Source: an uncultured Marinobacter sp.
GTDB taxonomy: Bacteria; Pseudomonadota; Gammaproteobacteria; Pseudomonadales; Oleiphilaceae
Assembly: GCF_946886895.1 (NCBI RefSeq)
Contig: NZ_CAMPJO010000002.1
Coordinates: 1 to 64,000 of the forward strand
DNA length: 64,000 bases
Direction of reading: 5' to 3'
Under the pieces are notes generated by a model, which was given only the letters and a program-made list of their open reading frames with translations, was not told the DNA's origin and ran no database searches. The number at the start of each line of letters is the position of its first letter. The stretch's first letter is position 1. A program made the translations under genes and the position numbers. Positions 49,183 through 57,008 of the stretch are shown here, in pieces.

Positions 49183-50379
49183 GTGAAACCCATAGAAACA
49201 GTAAAAGTGTTAGTGGCCAGCGTAATCTCGGTTGTCGTCATGGTGGGTATTGCCCGGTTCTCCTACACACCGATGATCCCGGAAATGGTGGCGGCGCTGG
49301 GGCTGAGCAAATCCGTGGTGGGTATGCTGGCAACGGTGAATTACGCCGGCTATCTCACCGGTGCACTCGTGATCACCCGGATCAGCGATCTTGGCCTCAA
49401 AGTAAGGTTGTATCAGCTCGGGCTGGTGGTTGCGGTGGTTTCGACGGTCCTCATGGGGTACACCACCAATATGTGGTTATGGTTCGTGTTGCGCTTTGTC
49501 TCCGGGCTGAGCACGTCGGCAGGTATGTTACTGGGTGCCGGGCTGCTGATGAGCTGGCTTATCAGGAACAACCAGAAATCCGAGCTTGGGGTGTTCTTCT
49601 CGGGCATCGGGCTCGGGATTGTCCTGACCGCCGTGGTGGCTCAACTGATCAAGGACCCGTTTACCTGGGACCAGCAATGGGTGATTTACGGGCTGGTTGC
49701 GCTGGTATTGCTGGTGCCTGCCTGGCGCTGGATGCCGGATTACCGGGCCTACGCCTTGCCGAGGACCGGAGCTGGTGCTGCCGGAGCTGAGCGGAGCCGG
49801 TTTATCCGAATTCTGCAATTGGCCTATTTCTGTGCCGGGGTCGGCTATGTGGTGACGGCGACGTTCCTGGTGGCCATTGCCGAGTCCATGCCGGAGCTCA
49901 GTGGTCACGGCTGGCTGATCTGGCTTATCGCCGGCCTTGCCGCGACACCCGCCTGCTGGCTCTGGGATGTGTTCTCGCGCCGGTGGGGGCAATGGCTGGC
50001 GCTGTATCTGGCGTACACACTCAACGCCGTGAGCATTCTGATGCTGATCGTTAATACCAGCATGGCCAGCGTGATGCTTAGCGCAGTGATTTATGGCGCC
50101 AGCTTCATCGGTATTGTCAGTATGATGCTGGCGATGGTGGGGCGGGTGTTCCCCGAGAATCCATCCCGGCCCATGAGTCGGCTGACCTTCAGCTATGGCA
50201 TCGCCCAGATGTTGGCGCCGGCGGTGGTCGGCTATCTGGCCGATGTGGAGGGCAATTACACCAACGGCCTGTGGCTTACCCTGGTTGTGATGGCCCTTGG
50301 TGTCGTGGTGCTGCATCTGGCGCGCAAGGCGGAACAGCGGGAGCAGGGCGCGCCCACCCCGGCTCCGTCTCCTGAATAG
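49183..50379 (+). CDS. YbfB/YjiJ family MFS transporter
   Basis: A 398-residue protein with about 12 membrane segments. The opening 'VASVISVVVMVGIARFSYTP' and 'LGLSKSVVGMLATVNYAGYL' are typical of the YbfB/YjiJ branch of the major facilitator superfamily, whose substrates are mostly unknown. GTG 49183 with AGAGGA six bases upstream is preferred; ATG 49162 and 49165 are alternatives. It is convergent with paaX, and its link to the paa module is only positional. Confidence 0.82.
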   Translation: MKPIETVKVLVASVISVVVMVGIARFSYTPMIPEMVAALGLSKSVVGMLATVNYAGYLTGALVITRISDLGLKVRLYQLGLVVAVVSTVLMGYTTNMWLWFVLRFVSGLSTSAGMLLGAGLLMSWLIRNNQKSELGVFFSGIGLGIVLTAVVAQLIKDPFTWDQQWVIYGLVALVLLVPAWRWMPDYRAYALPRTGAGAAGAERSRFIRILQLAYFCAGVGYVVTATFLVAIAESMPELSGHGWLIWLIAGLAATPACWLWDVFSRRWGQWLALYLAYTLNAVSILMLIVNTSMASVMLSAVIYGASFIGIVSMMLAMVGRVFPENPSRPMSRLTFSYGIAQMLAPAVVGYLADVEGNYTNGLWLTLVVMALGVVVLHLARKAEQREQGAPTPAPSPE

Positions 50380-50395
50380 CTGGCCTCGGGCGCGG

Positions 50396-51358
50396 TTATT
50401 CTATTTCGGCCACGGCGTCGGTGACGGTGCCTGAATCCCGCAGTCCCCCGAAACGCTTGTAGAACTTGTCGCCCGGCCCTGGCAGAGGGCCGGAGGCATT
50501 CTCCAGGGTGTCGTCCAGCCATTGCTCGGCGCGCACATGAATTTTGCGGTACAGATTGCGGCAAAGCTGCTTGGCGCTGCGGCCTTCCCAGTCACCCGGC
50601 AGCAGTTCGTCGGGCAGCAGGGGGTCACGCAGCAGAATCTTGCGATACTCGTGAATCAGCAGAACCCGGAGAATCAGGCACTCTTCCGGGCTGAGGGTAT
50701 CGTCGGACTGCAGTTCACGCCACAGCGGACGGAATTGCGCGAGGAAGCGTCGGTATCGACCGCCAAGCTCATCCAGGTTCCAGCTCTCACGGACCTGCAG
50801 GCGAAGTGCCCTGGGGCTTTTCTGCTCCATGGGCAGGGTCTGCATCACGATGGTATCGTCCAGGGCGCCCCATTCCTGCAGCATCGGCATCAGTTCGCTG
50901 CGGGTAAACCTGGGGTGCTCCATCAGCCCCGGCGCCATGCTGCCGAAACTGAGCCACTTCAGTTCTTCCCGGACTTTCTGGCGAAGCTCCGGCGACAGCT
51001 GGTTCAGGTACACCAGGCACCAGCTTCCGCTCCATTCCTCGGTATCAAGATTGTAAACGTGCTGAAACGCCTGCTCGAACCGGCGCAGCCCGGGGCCGGT
51101 CAGGCTGTAATAACTGCAGCGCCCGACCTTTTCGGTTTGCAGCCAGGATTCCTGAACCAGGCGGTACACCGAGGTGCGAACCAGCCGCTGGCTGATGCCC
51201 ATGGGCTCCACCAGTTTCATCAGGCTGCCAAGCCAGACATTGCCGCCGCGGGGTACGATGGCGTCGCCATAGATGGTAATGATGAGAGAGCCGGCCCGGA
51301 GTGGCCGCTTCTTCTGGAAGTTTTTGACGAGCAGTTCGAGCTGGCTTTTTGCAGTCAT
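50396..51358 (-). CDS. paaX: Phenylacetic acid degradation operon repressor PaaX
   Basis: A 320-residue repressor that in E. coli releases DNA on binding phenylacetyl-CoA. The N-terminal winged-helix region ('GSLIITIYGDAIVPRGGNVW', 'LVRTSVYRLVQESWL') and the PaaX C-terminal domain are recognisable; family length is about 310. ATG 51358 is chosen over the frame extending to 51385. It is divergent from the ABC transporter operon, whose promoter region it may control. Confidence 0.93.
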   Translation of the reverse strand: MTAKSQLELLVKNFQKKRPLRAGSLIITIYGDAIVPRGGNVWLGSLMKLVEPMGISQRLVRTSVYRLVQESWLQTEKVGRCSYYSLTGPGLRRFEQAFQHVYNLDTEEWSGSWCLVYLNQLSPELRQKVREELKWLSFGSMAPGLMEHPRFTRSELMPMLQEWGALDDTIVMQTLPMEQKSPRALRLQVRESWNLDELGGRYRRFLAQFRPLWRELQSDDTLSPEECLILRVLLIHEYRKILLRDPLLPDELLPGDWEGRSAKQLCRNLYRKIHVRAEQWLDDTLENASGPLPGPGDKFYKRFGGLRDSGTVTDAVAEIE

Positions 51359-51515
51359 GGGCCTGGGTTCGCTCACAAGAATCAATGAAACACGATGCCC
51401 GTATTATGCGGGTCTTGCGTGTCAGGTAAAGGTTTGTCTTTCTGGCCGCTGTTCTGGCGTGTTGCCTCAGTCTCAGCTTTGCTTAACAAGTGCCAGTCAG
51501 ACTCCCTGAAATCGG

Positions 51516-51544
51516 TTGACACAGAACTTATGATACAATAACTT
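51516..51544 (+). promoter_or_regulatory. Promoter of the ABC transporter operon with possible PaaX site
   Basis: TTGACA (51516-51521), 17 nt, then TAACTT (51539-51544). TATGATAC (51529-51536) lies between the two elements. The same octamer occurs between -35 and -10 of the putative paaA promoter, which suggests a shared operator, perhaps for PaaX. The alternative -10 TACAAT would leave only a 12-nt spacer. Confidence 0.55.
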
Positions 51545-51634
51545 CATTTGATGTTCGTCAACGGTATCGAATTTTACCGGGCGAAGACACAAAAACACAT
51601 TCAAGCCCCTGCACAATTCGGGAGAACAAAAACA

Positions 51635-52792
51635 ATGTTTAATACAATGATGCGTCGCGCAGGTAAATGCGCAGCGGTTGCAGTTGCCGGCCTCATGATG
51701 ATGAGTACCCAGGCGGCTGAGCCCATCAAAATCGGTTCGTTCCTGTCTGTGACAGGTCCGGCGTCCTTCCTTGGCGACCCTGAGCTGAAAACGCTTGAAA
51801 TGTACGTGGAAAAAATCAATGAAGAAGGCGGTGTGCTTGGTCGCCCGCTGGAGCTGATCCATTACGACGACGCTGGCAATGCCTCGTCTGCCCGCAATTT
51901 TGCCAGCCGCCTGATTCGCTCCGATCAGGTCGATATTATTGTCGGTGGCAGCACCACGGGCGCCACCATGGCGGCGGTGCCACTGATTGAGCAGGCGAAG
52001 GTTCCCTTCATATCCCTGGCGGGTGCCGTGGTTATCACCACCCCGGTGAAAAAATGGGTCTTCAAGACACCCCAGTCTGACCGCATGGCCGCGAAGCGTA
52101 TTCTTGCGGACATGAAGGATCGCGGTATCACCAAAATCGGCCTGATCTCCGGCACCGGTGGTTTCGGCAGCTCCGGCCGCACCCAGACCCTGGAAGTGGC
52201 CGAGCAGATGGGGATTGAAGTGCTTGCCGATGAGACCTACAGCGCATCTGATACAGACATGACCGCCCAGTTGACCAATATCCGTAACACAAAGGGCGTG
52301 GAAGCGGTTCTGAACTTCGGTTTTGGCCAGGGGCCCGCCATTGTGACCCGAAACTACGATCAACTGGGAATTGAGCTGCCGTTCTATCAGTCCCATGGTG
52401 TCGCTTCTGACAGCTTCCTGGAGCTGGCTGGCTCGGCCGCTGAAGGGCTTCGGTTGCCGGCATCACCGCTGCTGGTTCCGGACTCACTGCCAGCGGATGA
52501 CCCCCAGAAAGACGTGGTTCAGACCTACAAGGCTGAGTACGAAGCACGCTGGGACTCCAAGGTGTCAACCTTTGGTGCCTACGCCTATGACGGCCTGATG
52601 CTGGCGGTCCGGGCCATTGAAGAAGCGGGCTCAACCGATCCCGAGGCGGTTCGCGAGGCTCTGGAAAACATCAAGGGTTACGTGGGTGTGACTGGTGAAT
52701 TCAATATGTCACCGACTGACCACAACGGCCTGGAGGCAGATTCCTTCCGCATGCTGGAAGTCCAGAACGGCGACTGGAAACTGATCAACTGA
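51635..52792 (+). CDS. ABC transporter periplasmic substrate-binding protein (LivJ type)
   Basis: A 385-residue secreted binding protein of the branched-chain amino acid / aromatic acid family. A signal peptide covers about residues 1-28 ('AAVAVAGLMMMSTQAAEPI'). The mature part begins 'IKIGSFLSVTGPASFLGDPE' and has 'INEEGGVLGRPLELIHYDD' and 'VDIIVGGSTTGATMAAVPLI', typical of type I periplasmic binding folds. ATG 51635 after GGAGA is chosen over the open frame from 51548. First gene of a five-gene operon; context suggests phenylacetate or a related aromatic acid as ligand, which is inference. Confidence 0.9.
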   Translation: MFNTMMRRAGKCAAVAVAGLMMMSTQAAEPIKIGSFLSVTGPASFLGDPELKTLEMYVEKINEEGGVLGRPLELIHYDDAGNASSARNFASRLIRSDQVDIIVGGSTTGATMAAVPLIEQAKVPFISLAGAVVITTPVKKWVFKTPQSDRMAAKRILADMKDRGITKIGLISGTGGFGSSGRTQTLEVAEQMGIEVLADETYSASDTDMTAQLTNIRNTKGVEAVLNFGFGQGPAIVTRNYDQLGIELPFYQSHGVASDSFLELAGSAAEGLRLPASPLLVPDSLPADDPQKDVVQTYKAEYEARWDSKVSTFGAYAYDGLMLAVRAIEEAGSTDPEAVREALENIKGYVGVTGEFNMSPTDHNGLEADSFRMLEVQNGDWKLIN

Positions 52793-52811
52793 TGCCCCTT
52801 TAACCAGTCTC

Positions 52812-52847
52812 TCGGCTGGCGGCCTGCCCGGGCAGGCCGCCAGCCGA
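52812..52847 (+). repeat. 36-bp perfect palindrome between binding protein and permease genes
   Basis: 18-bp arms 52812-52829 and 52830-52847 are perfect inverted copies with no spacer, very GC-rich, centred on CCCGGG. It lies 20 nt after the binding-protein stop and 22 nt before livH. As RNA it would form a very stable hairpin that could protect the upstream message and allow more binding protein than permease to be made. Confidence 0.9.
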
Positions 52848-52868
52848 TGTTCGACCGGAACCACCGCT

Positions 52869-53744
52869 ATGCTCGCAGAATTCCTACAGTACCTGTTCAC
52901 CGGGATTACTATCGGCGCGACCTACGCCCTGATAGCCCTCGGTTTTACCCTCATCTACAACGCCAACCACGTCATCAACTTTGCCCAGGGTGAATTCCTG
53001 ATGATCGGAGGCATGGCCACGGTTTCCCTGACGGCCATGGGCGTACCCATGATTCTGGCGGTTGTGCTTGCCGTTGTCCTGGCCGGCCTCCTGGGGGTTG
53101 CGCTTCAGCGCCTGGCGATTGCACCGGCCAAGCAGGCCGACGTAGTTACCCTGATTATTATTACCATCGGTGCGTCGATCTTCATTCGTGGTGTCGCCCA
53201 GCTTGTCTGGGGCAAGCAATATCATGTGTTGCAGAACTTCAGCTCCAGTGAGCCGATTGAGGTATTCGGCGCCGTGCTCAACAGTCAGAGCCTCTGGGTT
53301 CTGGGCGTCGGTGCGGTGCTGGTCATCGCCCTGGTGGTGTTCTTCACCAAAACGCTGATCGGCAAGGCGATCCTGGCGACATCCATGAACAAGGAAGCGG
53401 CGCGCCTTGTTGGTATCCGCACCCAGATGGTGCTGATGCTGGCGTTTATGGTGTCTGCGCTGCTGGGTTCGGTTGCCGGAATTGTCGTGGCTCCCATTAC
53501 CTTCACGTCTTACGATATCGGCATCATCCTTGGCCTCAAAGGCTTCGTCGCGGCGGCCATCGGTGGCCTTGGCAGCGGCGTGGGTGCCGTTGTCGGTGGC
53601 CTCGCCCTTGGCATCGTTGAAGCCATGGCGGCCGGTTATATCTCGTCCGATTACAAGGATGCGGTGGCGTTTTCCATGATTCTGCTGGTGTTGTTCTTCA
53701 TGCCGCGCGGGTTGTTTGGTGCCAAAGTCGTGGAGCGCGTCTGA
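52869..53744 (+). CDS. livH: ABC transporter permease, LivH type
   Basis: A 291-residue inner-membrane permease of the branched-chain amino acid family. 'FLQYLFTGITIGATYALIAL' and 'GFTLIYNANHVINFAQGEF' are the classic N-terminal pattern, and 'AAIGGLGSGVGAVVGGLALG' carries the loop that contacts the ATPase. About eight hydrophobic segments. One-base overlap with livM. Confidence 0.95.
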   Translation: MLAEFLQYLFTGITIGATYALIALGFTLIYNANHVINFAQGEFLMIGGMATVSLTAMGVPMILAVVLAVVLAGLLGVALQRLAIAPAKQADVVTLIIITIGASIFIRGVAQLVWGKQYHVLQNFSSSEPIEVFGAVLNSQSLWVLGVGAVLVIALVVFFTKTLIGKAILATSMNKEAARLVGIRTQMVLMLAFMVSALLGSVAGIVVAPITFTSYDIGIILGLKGFVAAAIGGLGSGVGAVVGGLALGIVEAMAAGYISSDYKDAVAFSMILLVLFFMPRGLFGAKVVERV

Positions 53745-54751
53745 TGCTGAACCGGTTTATGCAGTCCCGACTGCGGGGGTTGGTGATTCTCGCACTCATT
53801 CTGATGATTCTTCCGGTTTTCCTGGGCAACCCGTTCCATTATGAACTGGTCATCCAGATGGCCATTATTGCCGCGACGGTAGTCGGTCTGAACCTGCTGG
53901 TCGGCTTTGCCGGTCAGATCAGCCTGGGCCATGCCGGGTTCTTTGGCCTCGGTGCCTATTTCACCGGTATTGCCACGGGGACTTACGGCTGGTCGTCGGT
54001 GCCGGCATTGGTCGTTGGCGCCGTTGTCGTAGGCTTTATCGCCTGGGTGGTGGGTCGCCCGATCCTGCGCCTGAAAGGGCACTACCTGTCCATGGCAACG
54101 CTGGCGGTGGGTTTTATCATTGCCATCATTCTCAACAACGAGCGGGCCCTGACCGGTGGTCCCGACGGCATGCCGGTTCCGGCGTTTGAAATCTTCGGCT
54201 GGGAGCTCAGTGCCTTTGGCCGGTATTCACTGTTCGGGTTGGAGATTTCCGGCGTTCAGGCCTGGTATATCCTGGCCAGCGTGGTCCTTCTGCTGGCTGT
54301 CTGGTTCGCCCTGAACCTGATTGAATCGCCCATTGGCCGGGCGCTGCGTTCCGTGAAAGGCTCGGAAGTGGCGGCCAGCGTGGTGGGCGTGAACACCGCA
54401 AAATACAAAAGCCTCGTGTTCGTGATCTCCGCGATCTATGCCAGCATTATGGGCAGCCTGTACGCCCACTTTCAGGGCTTTATCACGCCGGCGGTGGCGA
54501 GCTTTGAATTCTCCATTCTCTTTATCACCATGGTCGTTCTGGGCGGCATGGGCTCCACCTTCGGCGTGATTCTGGGCGCGGTGGTGCTGAAGCTGCTGCC
54601 CCAGGTGCTGGCGGATTTCCAGGAACTCGAAACGGTTATGTTCGGCCTGATTCTGATGCTCACCATGATCTTCATGCCCAGGGGCCTGCTTCCGACCCTG
54701 ACCGCGGTGATCTCCAAAAGGATGCGCAGGAAAGCGGGAGGTGAGGCATGA
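53744..54751 (+). CDS. livM: ABC transporter permease, LivM type
   Basis: A 335-residue partner permease. 'GLNLLVGFAGQISLGHAGFF' near residue 47 is the signature of LivM proteins, and 'VVLGGMGSTFGVILGAVVL' contains the ATPase-contact loop. It overlaps livG by 4 nt. Confidence 0.95.
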   Translation: MLNRFMQSRLRGLVILALILMILPVFLGNPFHYELVIQMAIIAATVVGLNLLVGFAGQISLGHAGFFGLGAYFTGIATGTYGWSSVPALVVGAVVVGFIAWVVGRPILRLKGHYLSMATLAVGFIIAIILNNERALTGGPDGMPVPAFEIFGWELSAFGRYSLFGLEISGVQAWYILASVVLLLAVWFALNLIESPIGRALRSVKGSEVAASVVGVNTAKYKSLVFVISAIYASIMGSLYAHFQGFITPAVASFEFSILFITMVVLGGMGSTFGVILGAVVLKLLPQVLADFQELETVMFGLILMLTMIFMPRGLLPTLTAVISKRMRRKAGGEA

Positions 54752-55506
54752 CCGCACTGGTGGAAGTGAAAGGCCTCGATAAGGCCTTTGGTGGCGTTCA
54801 TGCGGTTGAGGGCGTCAGCTTTGCGGTTGAAACCGGGCAGGTCTTTTCGGTGATTGGCCCCAACGGGGCCGGCAAAACCACCCTGTTCAACCTGATCACC
54901 GGCCTCTACACCCCGACCAAGGGGGAAATTCTGCTGAACGGCGAAAGTACCGCCCGGCTGGAGCCGAACCAGCTGGCGGAACGGGGAATGTGCCGGACCT
55001 TCCAGCAGATGCAGATCTGTATGAACATGACCGCCATTGAGAACGTTATGCTGGGTCGTCACCTGCAGCTCAGGAGCAGTCTGTTTACCACGCTGTTCCG
55101 GTTACCGTCTCTGCGTCGTAATGAGGAGGCCGCCCGTAAGCGGGCCGCCGAACTGATGGAGTATGTTGGTTGCGGCCAGTATCTCGACACAGAAGCCTCG
55201 GCGATGTCCTACGGAGCGCTCAAGCGGCTGGAAATTGCCCGGGCCCTGGCGGCTGAACCCAAGGTTATCCTGCTGGACGAGCCAGCAGCGGGTCTGAACG
55301 CTGTCGAAACAGCGGCACTGGAAGAGCTGATCCGGAAAATTGCGGACCAGGGCATCACCGTGATGCTGGTTGAGCACGACATGAAACTGGTGATGGGCAT
55401 ATCCGACCGGTTGCTGGTGCTGAACTACGGTCGTGTTCTGGCCGAGGGTACGCCCGGTGAAATCCGTCAGAATCCGGACGTTATCGCCGCCTATCTGGGT
55501 GGCTGA
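54748..55506 (+). CDS. livG: ABC transporter ATP-binding protein, LivG type
   Basis: A 252-residue ATPase. Walker A 'GPNGAGKTTLFNL', the LivG-typical 'MCRTFQQMQICMNMTAIENV', and Walker B 'VILLDEPAAGLN' are intact. The usual LSGGQ signature is replaced by 'MSYGALKRLEIARAL', which is normal for this LivG branch. Confidence 0.95.
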   Translation: MTALVEVKGLDKAFGGVHAVEGVSFAVETGQVFSVIGPNGAGKTTLFNLITGLYTPTKGEILLNGESTARLEPNQLAERGMCRTFQQMQICMNMTAIENVMLGRHLQLRSSLFTTLFRLPSLRRNEEAARKRAAELMEYVGCGQYLDTEASAMSYGALKRLEIARALAAEPKVILLDEPAAGLNAVETAALEELIRKIADQGITVMLVEHDMKLVMGISDRLLVLNYGRVLAEGTPGEIRQNPDVIAAYLGG

Positions 55507-55523
55507 GCAGGGAGACATTTCAC

Positions 55524-56888
55524 ATGAACGAGCAACACACTGAAATGGCGCCTGCCCAGTCACGCAGCGAGCAGGCCGTCCGGATTATTGTTCAGGAACA
55601 TCAGGCGCTGTGGCGGATCCTGGATCTGCTGGACCAGCTCCTCAGCGATATGAACGTGAACGAGCAGCGGCCGGACGAACGGCTGTTCAGCACCATTTTT
55701 GACTATATCCAGCATTTCTCCCGGCGGGTACACAGCACGCCCACGGACATCGAGCTCTACAAACGGCTCGGGGAAAAATCCCCGGAGTCGGCGCCATTGC
55801 TGGAAAAGCTGGCCAGGGGCTACGTCATCGGCCACGAAAAGCTGCTGGAGTTGCGCCAGTTGCTGGCCGGTTGCATGGAGAACTGGCCGCAAGGGCGCGA
55901 GGCGTTCAGTCATGCCCTTGCACGTTTTACCGAGGCCTTGCGCAAGCACATCCGCAAGGAAGAGGGCGTGGTTATCCCGAGGGCCCGGAAGCTCCTGACC
56001 GAGGAGGACTGGCAGCAGATCATCGAAGCGCGGGACGTGGAAAACGATCCGTTGTTCGGTGAGCGGGTCCGGGAAGAATTCCGGGAGTTGCGCCACCAGA
56101 TTGTCAGCTATACCCCGGAACGGTTTGGCGGGCTGGGTCTCAGACATACGGATCGGGTCACCGCGCCCCACGCCCAGCAGGAAATGCTGTCCATCAAGGG
56201 GCTGGCAACCTCCTACGGCCAGATTGAAGCCCTGCACGATATTGATGTTCGCATCAACAGCGGCGAGATTGTCTCGCTGGTGGGCGCCAACGGTGCCGGT
56301 AAATCCACCCTGCTGATGACCATCTCCGGATTGCAGCCCACAGACCGGGGCTCGATAACCTTCGAGGGCAAGGATCTGGCGAAGGTGAGTGCCGACCAGC
56401 GAGTCGCCAATGGCATCGTGCAAGTGCCCGAGGGCCGGCAGGTGTTCAAGGATCTCAGTGTCCATGACAATCTGCTGCTCGGTGCCTACACCCGTGGCAA
56501 GACGCCCGAGGTGATGGACGATCTGGAGCGCATGTACACCAGGTTCCCGATCCTGCGCCAGAAACGCCATAACCTGGCGGGCGAGCTGTCCGGCGGCCAA
56601 CAGCAAATGCTGGCCATGGGCCGGGCCTTGATGGCCAAACCACGGCTGCTGCTTCTGGACGAGCCCAGCATGGGCCTGGCGCCGCTGATCATCGAAGAGA
56701 TTTTCAATATCGTCAAAGAGCTGAAGGAGGAGGGTATTACCATCTTCCTGGTCGAACAGAATGCGTCACAGGCATTGGCTTTGGCAGACCGTGGTTATGT
56801 GCTGGAAACCGGAAGGGTGGTTATAGAAGGCACTGGCCGTGAACTGCTCAGCAATGAGAAGGTGCGTGAGGCCTATCTGGGTATGTAA
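55524..56888 (+). CDS. Hemerythrin-like domain fused to LivF-type ABC ATPase
   Basis: A 454-residue fusion. Residues about 15-200 form a four-helix hemerythrin/HHE-type domain with candidate di-iron ligands His26, His70, Glu77, His104, His142 and Glu146; the usual HHPxE motif reads 'HSTPTDIE', so its second His is Ser71. From Met221 on it is a complete LivF ATPase: Walker A 'GANGAGKST' (254-262), signature 'LSGGQQQM', Walker B 'LLLLDEPSMGLAP'. A standard LivF has about 235 residues. There is no stop, frameshift or convincing internal ribosome-binding site at the junction, so the two parts are probably made as one protein. Last gene of the transporter operon, 17 nt after livG. Oxygen, NO or redox sensing coupled to uptake is inference. 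Confidence 0.85.
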   Translation: MNEQHTEMAPAQSRSEQAVRIIVQEHQALWRILDLLDQLLSDMNVNEQRPDERLFSTIFDYIQHFSRRVHSTPTDIELYKRLGEKSPESAPLLEKLARGYVIGHEKLLELRQLLAGCMENWPQGREAFSHALARFTEALRKHIRKEEGVVIPRARKLLTEEDWQQIIEARDVENDPLFGERVREEFRELRHQIVSYTPERFGGLGLRHTDRVTAPHAQQEMLSIKGLATSYGQIEALHDIDVRINSGEIVSLVGANGAGKSTLLMTISGLQPTDRGSITFEGKDLAKVSADQRVANGIVQVPEGRQVFKDLSVHDNLLLGAYTRGKTPEVMDDLERMYTRFPILRQKRHNLAGELSGGQQQMLAMGRALMAKPRLLLLDEPSMGLAPLIIEEIFNIVKELKEEGITIFLVEQNASQALALADRGYVLETGRVVIEGTGRELLSNEKVREAYLGM

Positions 56889-56910
56889 TTGGTCGAAGTT
56901 ACAGGCACAA

Positions 56911-56953
56911 ATAAAAGGGGGGCAGGTCGTTAAACCTGTCCCCCTTTTATTTG
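56911..56953. terminator. Bidirectional terminator between the ABC operon and paaZ
   Basis: A stem of about 15 bp (AAAAGGGGGGCAGGT at 56913-56927 with ACCTGTCCCCCTTTT at 56934-56948, one mismatch, loop CGTTAA) is bordered by ATAAAA on the left and ATTT on the right. Weaker pairing extends it to about 56896-56964. It suits both convergent operons. Confidence 0.85.
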
Positions 56954-56960
56954 CCTGTGA

Positions 56961-56991
56961 CCTTCTCCCTGGGGTCCAAGACAGGGAGAAG
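56961..56991. repeat. Second stem-loop downstream of paaZ
   Basis: CCTTCTCCCT (56961-56970) pairs perfectly with AGGGAGAAGG (56982-56991) across an 11-nt loop. No T run follows on either strand. It is 17 nt from the paaZ stop and may protect the 3' end of that message. Confidence 0.6.
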
Positions 56992-57008
56992 GTCTGGCAA
57001 GCCCGGTA

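Noticed and set aside
56184..56888. Internal start producing a separate LivF from the fusion gene
   Set aside because: ATG 56184 opens the LivF part, but the AGGA before it is only one base from the ATG, and there is no stop or frame break upstream.
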